Source: Brachypodius melanocephalos
Taxonomy: Eukaryota > Chordata > Aves > Passeriformes > Pycnonotidae
Assembly: GCA_013398615.1 (NCBI GenBank)
Contig: VZSR01002395.1
Coordinates: 3,052,069-3,116,068 of the forward strand
DNA: 64,000 nt
Direction: 5' to 3'
The notes below the pieces were generated by a model. That model did not search any database. It was not told the origin of the DNA and saw only the letters and a program-made list of their open reading frames with translations. The position numbers and the translations under genes are program-made. Shown piece after piece: positions 35,546 to 44,800 of this stretch; within the stretch, counting starts at the first letter, position 1, and each line of letters opens with the position of its first letter.

Positions 35546-38500
35546 AAACACACAAAAAGAGGGTTAGCAACATCATAAATCTGAAGGAACAAGTTATAGT
35601 TTCTGAACATCTACCAGTGATTTTCCAAGTTGTGAACTCCCAAAAGTTACTCTCTTAAAATGCAACAAAAAGCAACTAAGACTTGAAATGCTTATGGTAG
35701 ATTTGAGTTCACTAGAAATACAGCTGTCTACACCACCATACACTTCTTAAAAAAAAAAAAAAACAACTTTTTAGGGGTTCTTGGGCTAAAAACATGAATA
35801 CTAGGAGCCAAGAAATTCATTACACTAAGGGGATTCAGTGTAAACACCGTGGGAGTATAGAGAGTTTTTCCCACAGCTTTGGGCACTCAACTTACAAACA
35901 ATAATTGTGCTGTCTTATGCAGCATTGGGCAGAGGGGAAAAGAGACTGAAGCAAATACAGAAAATAAGTTCCCTTTTAATGGAGTCCAAGCCATCCTTTA
36001 GCTAGGTCTCATTCTCTCCTAATCCATAACAGCAACCTAATTTCACCCCTCAGAGAGCTGGGAAGAATCGAAACCAACATCTTTCAGCTGTTTGCCAAAT
36101 TACAGAGTCATTCAGTTGTGAAACCCAGCTCAGTTCATGTCACTAACTAGAAAAAGTAAAGCCCTGTGGAGTAGCAGAGGTCACAGAGCAAAGCTCAGGG
36201 GTGGGAAACCAAAGGCAGGAAAGGATAAAGTGCAATCCCAGAATCAAGGGGCTAGTAAGAAAAAGCTCAGGTACAGAATAAAAAAAAAAGCTATGGGAAC
36301 AGAGATCGTGGCACAGCTATCAAGCATCAGCACAGCAAATAGCAAAGGGAAAAATACAATTGGGTAACTTTTTTCTAACATTCACTCTGGGCCCTTTTAC
36401 TCTTTAAGCAGCCCAGGGTTCTGCTGGGGTTTAATGTGTTTCTCTTTCACCACATGCCAAGGGCAATGCACAGCTTGCCACCTAGTGTTTAGTAATTTTA
36501 CTTCCACAAAGAAAACAGCTTTTTTCTAATGTGTTCTGGCAATTGCAGCACACCAGTGTATGTCAAACACACTATGGAGAAAAATAAAGCCACCAGACCC
36601 GTGCAAACCACAAAAAATAAGGGAAAAATCTGTAAGTGTTAAACTATGGTGCAACAGTAAAGTATTTGCACACGCTTAATGGGGCTCTGTGTGTTAAAAC
36701 CATCTTTAAAAGCTGTTAAGTGACTGATTTCCCACAAAACTCAGAACAAAGCTACTCACCAAATTATTTTCAGGAATGCCAAACCACATATCTGTAACAT
36801 TTCACTATGTACAGAGGTTTTTACCAAGGAAAATCTCCCTAGTAATTGTGACCAGAAGACCAAAAAGATCTATGAATCTAAAGAGGACTACTCAGGCAGT
36901 CCTTAACTCTTAATTCCTCACTCCTTGCCATCAATCACTACTCTTTGTGTCTCAAAGACTTCTCAGAAGTTGTAGAAAAGAAAGGTATAAGACAACTTCC
37001 ATGGAGATTGCTAGCATGTATCTTCAGCTGCCTGATTCAAGGCAGGGGTTTTAGGCTCTTAAAACTCTACAAGCTCTTCTTAAAGCTCTTCAGCTCCCCA
37101 AGCAAGTTGCCTAACCTGTATTTAAAGCCTCTTAGTAAAAGCCAGGAACGAGTTTCTCAAGTTGTGGTTTTGCTTTCATTCTGTTCTCAGGGAAGCAGGA
37201 CAATTATGCTGCCCTAACAACCCAATCTGTTTATTCCCCTGCCTCACAGACCAATCCTAAACTCTCCAGAAAAAGCACCATACTGCACATCTGCAGAGGA
37301 GGGGACAACTAATCGTCTGCTTCTGTATAAACAATTAGTCTCTTTTACTTTTACACCTGTTGTGCCTAAATCCAATACAGCTGTTAAGAGCTGGGGAGGG
37401 TGGTGGGGAGAGGAGCCTCATTTTTAGAGCCACCTAATTAAATACCCAACCCTCAGCTGTACCTCCTGAAGCAGCACAGCCAGGTTTAAAACACTAAACC
37501 TATTATACCCTGTTAGCCACCATGTGGGAGCAAGAGCTTTTTTCACAAACCTCTGTACAGAAATACCCATAACCTTGCTCTTCCTTCTCCAAGATAAGAT
37601 TTTTTTTTCCATGCCTCCTGGAAGTTCTGCTCCTGGAGCAGAATACAGGCAGACAGTTCTTGGTAACAAAACCACAGATGGGAATGGAGAACAGTCCCAG
37701 GCTAGCCCAACTCATCCCTGAGCACTGCCACACACTGATAACGTATATATATATTCTAAAACAGAGTAAAAGGGAAGGAAGTACAATTTATTCACTTCCT
37801 GGCAGACTAAAGCCTCATGACTGTGTTGCACTGTGTTAGAACGTTTCTATAGTTTTGAGAAAGACACAGATTTTGTCAACTAAAGCAACAAGTGGGTGCC
37901 ACACAGTGCTAACACAGCAGCTTGTCCAGGAGCAAGTCCCAGTTTGGTGTTTCAAAGGAAGGACGAGCCCCAGTTATGCATTTCCTCACATGCAATGCTG
38001 CTCCCTGCAAGGAGCACAACCATTGACGGATAGGTGTCTGCAGCTCAGCATACCTTATTCAAATCCTGCCTTTCAAAACCGAGCAGTGTTAGTAAAATTT
38101 GAATGCTGTGGTAAAATACTGCATAAATGATGCGCTAGGAAAAACCTGAGGGTTTCAGCATGCCCTGCACGCCCCGATCCTTTAGAGAACTGCTTCTCCT
38201 TCCATCCTTCGTGTATGTGATAAGAACCACAGCAGGATTTCCTCACCTGCGTGCCAGAGCCAGGGTAACACCTGCCAAGGAGCTAGACCCCAATAAACCA
38301 CATTTCCCTAAGTTTTGGGGCATTCCAGCCCCCCTGCCCGCGGCTCGGACTGTGAGCTCTGGGAGCTGGAGCCTACCTGGCGATCGGTACGCTTTTATGG
38401 GGGGTCGCGTCAGGGAGTCTGGGGTCCCAAAGCGATGCTCGTCCCCTGAAACGAGAAACGGGTGAGGGGCAACTCAGCTCAAGCCTACCGGGCCCAGGCC

Positions 38501-39086
38501 CGGCAGCTTTCCAGGAGCACCAAACTCACCGGGAGCCCGCGCTGTTCCCAGCGCCGCGGTCCCGTCCCAACACGCCCGGAGGGGAAACCACACGGCGCCC
38601 GCCCGCCCCACTTCGCGCCGCCCTGCCGCGCCCTCAACCACAGGATCCACCGCGGGCCGCTGCGCGCGCCCGCCCGCACCGCTCACCCTGCAGCGCGCTG
38701 TGCTGGGCCGCGCTGTCCACTTCATCCCCGGGCTGCTCCTCCGGCCGCGCCGCCGCCGCCAGCCGGGGGCTCTTCCGCCGCCGCTTCAACCCGGCGCCGT
38801 CCGGCGGAACCAGCCCGGGGCCGTCCGGCGGAGCCGCCTCATCATCGCCGCTGCCTACCATATCGCCCGCTGCCGCGCCGCGCCGCCTGCCCCGACCCCG
38901 TCGCCTGCCCCGTCCCCTTCCCCGTCCGCCCGCCGCCTGCCCGGGCCTGCAGCTGCCGCCTTCCCGCGGCGGCGGGGGCGGCTCCGTGGGCCTCACTTCC
39001 CGTGGGGCGGGACCCGCGCCCGCCGCTTCCGCCCGCGCGCGGAGCGGCCTCCGCGGCGTCACGTGATACCGCGGCCGCTCCGCCAT
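30099..39086 (-). CDS. TOR1AIP1: TOR1AIP1 (LAP1), inner-nuclear-membrane torsin activator, complete
   Basis: Type II nuclear-envelope protein that binds lamins through its nucleoplasmic part and activates TorsinA/B ATPases through its luminal domain. Exons are 39086-38687, 38445-38377, 35502-35401, 34565-34506, 34401-34249, 32373-32305, 32008-31949 and 30892-30099. They total 1,707 bases (568 residues plus stop), close to the 583 of human LAP1. The N terminus (YHVTPRRPLRARAE, later PAPREVRPTE) resembles human VTPRAPIREGRGR and REVRF. One membrane segment, MWTLILVLLISVLLLYVLW, is followed by the luminal domain with EKHLNSSH, ALRCLSNEIADAF, VVHRFESLPAGSTLIFYKYC and LWSRISHLVLPV. The arginine finger (Arg563 in human) is the Arg of that last motif, codon 30164-30162. 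Every intron is phase 1. The start shares a CpG island and diverges from TOR1AIP2. Exon 6 is the least certain. Confidence 0.94.
31949..32008 (-). CDS. TOR1AIP1: TOR1AIP1 coding exon 7
   Basis: Sixty bases encoding a basic/Ser-Gln segment, SKSRYQSSTEKQSQPLAK, just before the membrane exon. The acceptor is CTTAACAG and the donor CCAAAA|GTAAGA. It is phase 1 at both ends. Confidence 0.8.
32305..32373 (-). CDS. TOR1AIP1: TOR1AIP1 coding exon 6 (tentative)
   Basis: Sixty-nine bases, open in the required frame, encoding MEICSDKLSETSQA near its end. The donor GCTG|GTAAAT is good, but the acceptor (GGCTTAG) lacks a clear pyrimidine tract. Phase 1 at both ends fits, and including it brings the total length close to human LAP1. 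Confidence 0.5.
34249..34401 (-). CDS. TOR1AIP1: TOR1AIP1 coding exon 5
   Basis: Encodes GQELRRQIETEAAEGSTF and then EPFYEVVQLADHRK in the nucleoplasmic region. A long pyrimidine tract precedes the acceptor (CTGGGAAG) and the donor is GGGACA|GTAAGT. It is phase 1 at both ends. Sequence identity to human is low, as is usual for this region. Confidence 0.7.
34506..34565 (-). CDS. TOR1AIP1: TOR1AIP1 coding exon 4
   Basis: Sixty bases encoding IKADFLEKNQERYSTFAPQ. The acceptor is TGGTTTCAG and the donor CACAGA|GTGAGT, both strong. It is phase 1 at both ends. Confidence 0.8.
35401..35502 (-). CDS. TOR1AIP1: TOR1AIP1 coding exon 3
   Basis: Encodes GGTTVYFEDNPVKENAKAYD and onward. Joined to exon 2 (YRSP), it parallels the human region from YRTPP to REVRFSDEPPE. 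The acceptor (CCTGGCAG) is fed by a TTTTG repeat and the donor is AAAAG|GTAACA. It is phase 1 at both ends. Confidence 0.85.
35511..35558 (+). repeat. AAAAC microsatellite forming a splice pyrimidine tract
   Basis: Tandem AAAAC units flanked by A runs, immediately 5' (in transcript sense) of TOR1AIP1 exon 3. In the transcript they read TTTTG and form most of that exon's polypyrimidine tract. Confidence 0.85.
38377..38445 (-). CDS. TOR1AIP1: TOR1AIP1 coding exon 2
   Basis: Sixty-nine bases encoding DEHRFGTPDSLTRPPIKAYR. The acceptor is CGTTTCAG and the donor CGCCAG|GTAGGC. It is phase 1 at both ends. Confidence 0.85.
38687..39086 (-). CDS. TOR1AIP1: TOR1AIP1 coding exon 1 with start codon
   Basis: The ATG at 39086-39084 opens MAERPRYHVTPRRPLRARAE, resembling the human LAP1 N terminus. 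The exon is Arg/Pro/Gly-rich and CpG-dense, and ends GCTGCAGG|GTGAGC in phase 1. A later in-frame ATG (before VGSGDDEAAPP) is a weaker choice because it would lose the conserved VTPR motif. Confidence 0.85.
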
Positions 39087-39479
39087 GGCCCCGGCACCGC
39101 CAGAGCCCCCCGCGGGACCGGCACCCGCACCCGGATCGGGATGGGGATCGGGCCCGGCGGGAAGAGCCCGGGGAACGCCCGTCCGGCGGCCCGGCGGCTG
39201 CTGCCCCCCAGTGAAAAAAATGCGGGACGGCCGCGGCTCCCCCCAGGCCGGCGGGGCCCCGCGGGGGAGACCCCTGAGGGCAGGCGGGGGGCGGCCCCTG
39301 AGGGCAGCCCGGGCCCGGCGCCGCCGCTCCTCACCCGGTTGTTTTCTACGCGCGGCCCAATTGTAGCGGAACAAGGCCAGTTTAGCGTTTCTCGGAGGCC
39401 GAAAAAGGTATAAGCACGAATAGCAACTGAACAGCAGAGAGAGGAAACTCGGAGGTACGTTGGAGGACGTGAGATCCTC

Positions 39480-39720
39480 TGGCGCTGATAATGTTGCACT
39501 GCTCTGTGCTCTGCCACCCTCAATGAAAAGAAATTCTTCCTCACGTTGAGGTGGAACTTGTTGTGTTTTAGTTTATGGCCATTTTTCCTTGTCCTGTTAC
39601 TGAAAAGAGTCTGGCACTCCTGGGCAATCCAACAGGAAGGCTGGGCGAGGGAAGTGCCATTCAGCCTCTACTCCTGTGCCTGTCTTCTCTGTACAAAGAT
39701 TCCAAAACAAAAAAAAAACT
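39480..39720 (-). repeat. CR1 LINE fragment between the divergent TOR1AIP genes
   Basis: Phrases such as AAGAAATTCTTCCTCACGTT, GGTGGAACTTGTTGTGTTTT and CCTTGTCCTGTTACTG follow the antisense CR1 pattern. It sits upstream of the TOR1AIP1 CpG island, in the spacer that separates the two promoters. Confidence 0.65.
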
Positions 39721-40655
39721 TAAATTCTTTACTAGCACACCGTAAATGTTGCAGTTCCACCCAAAAGCAAGTGAGTATTTGTGAAATAAGTTATGCATAT
39801 CTCCTACTGTACCAGCAGTAAATATTGTCATTCTTTACAGTCCTAAAAGCAGAACACGCACATTGAGCATTGTTTTCTAAAGCAAAAATAAGAGAGGATG
39901 TAGCAAATGCCACATCAGAAAAAAAAATCAACATAACAATATCAAGATCCCTTTTTGTAACTGTTTTGTGATGACTTCCTGCCCTAGGCCAGCCAGTTAA
40001 TTTTCCTGCCAAACAACTTTTTGGGAACCAGGTTCTCAACCTGGAAAGGCTGAAATGACCCCCTGGTTTTGTCACACGCTTGCCCCTAGTTTTGTGCTTC
40101 TGCGGAAAGGGCGGCCCCTCAGCCCCAAACACCCCCTGTGTTGAAGGGACTGGGTGGTTTTAGGAATAGAGGGATAGAAAATGTTTGGGTTTTCATGAAA
40201 AGCTTTTTTTTGGAAAAGCATTGCCTAAATGAGGTCAAGGGCTGACACACGCACTCTCAGACCTTTTCCCCCCTTTGCAGTCTCTGGACCACTTCAGGGG
40301 ACACTGAGTGGGCTCTGCATCTCTTCCTCTCCAGGCTGATGCTGAAGACTCTCCATTTCACATCCTCCTCAGCCTCCCTGCACTGGCAACGTGACATTTC
40401 CAGAGCCCGGGCTTTGCTGCCTATGTGTTTGGGTTGCTTTTCTTGTAGAACTTTTCGTAAATCAACTCTCAAAGCTGTTCCCTCCTCGCTCCGGTTTCCT
40501 TGCTTCTACCCGCAACACTGTTACTGAATGCAGGAAGCCGCCACTCGTGCAATGAGCCTGAAAAAAAGCGCTTAACCACAGAGTCGCGGAAACACGGCCA
40601 AAAAAAGGAAGTTAACGTTTCCTGGAGGCTCCCGAGAATGACTGTGGGAATGAAA

Positions 40656-40674
40656 ACTACAGCTCCCAGCAGGC
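40656..40674 (+). promoter_or_regulatory. TOR1AIP2: ZNF143/THAP11-type SBS motif
   Basis: ACTACAGCTCCCAGCAGGC matches the ACTACAnnTCCCAG core of the Staf-binding site common at CpG-island promoters. It lies about 185 bp upstream of a plus-strand splice donor, as expected for the TOR1AIP2 promoter. Confidence 0.65.
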
Positions 40675-40858
40675 AGCCGGGAGCCAGGGAAGGGCAGAGT
40701 TCGCCGTCACGTTTCCAGCGGAGGACTCGGGGTGTGCGCTGGTGTCCTGCCACCAAAGGGCCTCTGGGGCGGAGGGCAAGGGGAAAGGCCAGTGCTGGCC
40801 TCCTCTTGCCACCCCCTTGCTCCTGATCGCCGCCCTGACCAGCTCCGAGCCTGCCTGG
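40675..40858 (+). other. TOR1AIP2: Candidate untranslated first exon of TOR1AIP2
   Basis: Moderately CpG-rich sequence ending in the donor CTGCCTGG|GTAAGC. Splicing to an acceptor before the ATG exon (for example TGCTTATCAG at 41649) would give a normal 5' UTR. The 5' limit is set at the SBS motif and is not a measured start site. Confidence 0.45.
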
Positions 40859-41815
40859 GTAAGCGTCCGGCTCCACTTTGTTCTGCTGACTTCCTTCTCC
40901 TGCCGGAGCGTCAGCATCGGGAACAGGGAGGGGAAGGACGAGAGCCGGGCAGGGCAGCGGCTGCACCCCCGCAGCCCCAAATCGTGTGCTGGAGACAGTG
41001 CTGGGGGGCGAGGTGCTCCCCTGTGCCCAAAAGCTGCTGAGGAGGCTGAGCTGGAGATTTCTGTACAGAAAACCGCACGGACCGCTCTCCAGCTGGGAAA
41101 GTTTCTTAGGAGTTTTCCATGCCGCCTCAGTTGTGCTTGGGAAAGGCATCAGCTGGGTTACACCAGCAAGCCCGGCTCGGTCTGTGCCCTGTCCCGAAGT
41201 GCTTTATCCGGGGGAATCATCTCCGGAGGGGTGCAGGAGTCAGGCTGCGGCTCCGGCCGGGCACTGCTGAGCCCGTGGGGGGTTCTGCCGGATCCATCCG
41301 ACCCGCTGGAGGCAGGGAGTGACAGGAGGAGCAGGGTCATTGCTCCGTGTCGGCCTGGCTGCGAGCTACCAGGTGCCCAAAAGCAGCCTGGCCAGCCCCA
41401 GACTCCAGGCCTGCTATCCCGAAGCACAGCTGAGTCCTTCGGGATGAGACAGCAGTGCCTCACCCCTCTGGCATGCCCCGGGATAAATGCGGTTTGCATT
41501 AACCCCTGGACTGACGGGAAGCAGAATAGCTGACAGTCCATGGGCTGAAGGTTCATGGTTATGGGTTATCCGCCCATTTTCACCTTGGGAATCGTGGAGG
41601 AGGAGCGTCCTGCACCGTGAATCACGGCTCCCGTGTTTCTGCTTATCAGGTTTGTGGGCGTGTAGCTGGAATTACCCGGACCAGGACGGGATGGTGTCCG
41701 TGAGGGGGGTAGGACTTGGTCAGCCTCTCGAACAGCAGGAACGTACAGCTCCGTATGAACATCGGAGAAAGTGAAACCAAACACTGCAGAAGCCGCAGCT
41801 CCAGGGGAAAGGAAA

Positions 41816-41849
41816 ATGGAAGAGAATCCAAGCGTGGGTGTGCCTGGAG
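41816..41849 (+). CDS. TOR1AIP2: TOR1AIP2 coding exon 1 (34 bases)
   Basis: The ATG in the context GGAAAATGG opens MEENPSVGVPG and runs into a strong donor, GGAG|GTAAGT, in phase 1. The exon probably begins at 41650 after TGCTTATCAG. The start rests on phase agreement and total length, since the N terminus is not conserved. Confidence 0.65.
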
Positions 41850-44800
41850 GTAAGTGAATCCTATCCATCTGCTAGGAAAATCCCTTTGCTGCAAGTTTCC
41901 AGCAGTGACATGGGAAACCTGTGCAAAAGAAAAAGAAACCGGTAAAAGATTCCCATCTTTTTCAAGCCAAGGAAAGCAAGTTGCCATCATTTTTTAAAGG
42001 GTGAAAGATGAACAAGTTACTTTCAGTTTTCGATTCCGATCTGCAACAGGTTTAGACTCCGTGTCCCAAGATGGCAGCACAAGGAATTCTGAAGAGAGAG
42101 ATCCAGGCTGGAAGAGCTTTCTTCCCTACATCCTGGTGCTTCCCATACTCAGATGCTTAAATAATAAGCCAGTTTCCCACTACCTGTGGCTGGAAAAACT
42201 CTGGAAGAGGCAGGGCAAGGAGTAGTTTGTGCCCAGCTTGAACAACAGGATATATCCAAGTTTCCTCATCTTACCTTGTACTTACATTTTGTGGGAGCCT
42301 TGTTATGACTAGTACCAGTGTGTCAGTGATACAGTGATGCCATCACCAGCTCAGGTCTGTCCTAGATAGTCAGAAGTGTTACAGTAATAATCAGCAACAG
42401 GGAATGTAAAAATCATGTTCTGACAAGTGACAAGTGCAGCTTTTTCTCTGTTTTGAAATTAGGAGTTCCTTGCCCTTTTTATCAGTGTTTATTCTAATAA
42501 TAGAGTAATCATTTATGTCATTGTAGTGCTTGATCATTCATAAGCAGTTTTTCACTAATAGAGCCTGAAATTTGAGTTGCACTTTGGTTCTGTAAGGGTC
42601 AGAATATATCACAAATGCTGTTCAGTCTCAGAATCTCTCTATTGAATTATGCTCCAATGTTTGTTTCTAATTAAATGTTGCCATGGCTCTTTGGGAGAGC
42701 AGCTCCAGGACAGAAACAGAGCATGAGCAGAATTGTCATCTACATTCAGACAGATGCTTGAAGTGCATTGGCAGAACTGTACTCAACAACAGCCTTAGGA
42801 ATCCTTCAAATCCATTACTATCTGTGAAAACCCACTGTCTCTGGAAGATGGGGTAACATATCCTACCACTCAAGGAAGGAATTCCCTGCCCATCCCACCT
42901 TGGACATAAGCTGGGATTGAGTTAGCTTTAGCATGGCAGCTGTAAGTTCTGTGCTTTGGATTTGTGGGTTTGCAGAAATAAAATGTTGAAAACAGAGCAG
43001 TGTTTTGGCTGTTGCTGAACAGTGCTGGCACAGCATCAAGGCAAATACCAGCAAATACCCTGGGGTGGGTAGAAGGTTGAGTAAGGACCCAAGGTGGGAA
43101 AAGGGTTGTTGAATACAGTATAGCATCATGCTCAACAACAAAAACTGGAGCACAGGAAAAAAGGGAGAAGGGAATGGGTTCCAAGGTAGCCATTGCTAGG
43201 AGACTGGTGGGGCATCAGTCTGTTTATAGCGATTGCCTTTGTGTTCTGATTCCCTCCTTCCCTTCACTCAGCTGTCTGGATCTTAACCCAAGAGTTTTCT
43301 CACTTCTGGTCACTCTGTTCTCTCCCTGGACACCAAGGGACAAGCAGGTGGCCTGGGACACCCTGCAAACCAGAGGAGGACTCTTCAGTGTGTGAATCAG
43401 CTGCTGATGGGGGAGAGACAACACTGTTGGGTTCAGCTGGTCCCACACTAGAGGAGAAAGCTGCCCAGGAAACTGAACTATTGCCAGAAGAGTCTGACAA
43501 GACAAGAGAAGGTGTCTCAGAAAGATCCCTGGAAAAAGAGGACTTGGGTGAAGGTGAGTCTCTCCCCACCCTTGGGCCTGATAACTTGGGCCTTGCCTTA
43601 GAGGAGGCAGAGAAGGAGAAAGAGTTGTTGGTTCTTGGGCTGAAAGAGACTAAGTGTAGGTCTGTAAATTTTAATTTTTTATTTCCCACAGCTGGGCTGG
43701 GCCATGAGAATGTGGAAAGCAAAGGAGACAGCCCTGTCCACCATGAAACATGGGAGCACCAGGGGACAGTTGGGCAGTGTGAAAGCCTCTGCAAGGCAGA
43801 GGAAGGTGCCTCATCAGCAAGCAAGGCACGGAGCTCTGACAGTGAAATGACAGATTTGGATGTGACTGGCATGGAGTATGGCCCCAGGGGCCTCTTGGCA
43901 GAGAAGAGCACCAGTGCCACTGTCCCAGACTGGGGGCCAGAGGCACCCAGAGAGCAAGAAACACAGGAGAGTGAGTCCCAGGGCACATTAAGGAAAAGAC
44001 CAAAAGGTGAGCTGTTGGCTGCACACTGCTGCTCTTCCACTTCTACACTTCCTGTAGAACAACAGTTGGGTGAGATCTTTAGTAGCCGTTGTCACTTTCC
44101 TGGAGTCAAGCAGGAAAGAAGGTGTAAGAAATTAATTGGTTTCTCTCTTTCTCTCTCCCTTGGCTCCTGTCATGCTTTGAAAGGCATGAAGCCACACTGC
44201 ACTCTGCACTGTCTTTCTCCTTGCCCAGCCCACGAGGAGAGAGCCAAGACTCAGGGCAGTATTAACCCAAAGCAGTATTCACCTCTAATGCTTTGCTTAC
44301 TACACCTCCATTTACCTGTTCCCTCAGCAGTGAGTGGCACATTTCTTTTCTCTTGCTGCAGGGGACACAGCCCCAAACCCAGAGACTCAGTCTTCCCTGC
44401 AGAACACCACCACCCAAAACACAGAGCAGGAGAAGGCCAAAGAGTCCCTCGTGTGGAAAGGTGAGGAAAAGAAGCTTCCCTTGCATGTTACTCATCGACC
44501 AGAAGGCACTCCTCCAGGAGCAAGTAATGAAGCACATTTAATTACTCTTCTCTCTCGGGACCTTTCACAGCCTCTCTTCTGAGAGTTTGAGAGAAAAATT
44601 ATCCCCTTAAATACAGGCTCAATTTGAGCCTGTAGTGGCAGCTTCCCCTCCAGCTCTTCAGCCTCAAAAGCTGGCATATTGTGGTCATCTTGCTGTGAGT
44701 GCCCTGGGATGCCCTGGGAGGTCTGGGGGGCTGCTTGTGCTGGGGGTCCCCCTCCCCAGCCCTGCTCTGTCATGGGGCTCTAAGCAGGAACAGTGATGCT

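Larger units (their letters stand above)
38330..39370. promoter_or_regulatory. TOR1AIP1: CpG island at the TOR1AIP1 5' end
   Basis: Extremely G+C- and CpG-rich block covering the first two coding exons of TOR1AIP1 and the sequence just upstream. It contains the E-box palindrome TCACGTGA at 39059-39066, which lies inside the coding sequence (Tyr-His-Val-Thr). Confidence 0.85.

Noticed and set aside
38462..39413. Plus-strand Arg/Pro-rich frames across the TOR1AIP1 CpG island
   Set aside because: They are low-complexity translations of GC-rich DNA, opposite a well-supported TOR1AIP1 exon.
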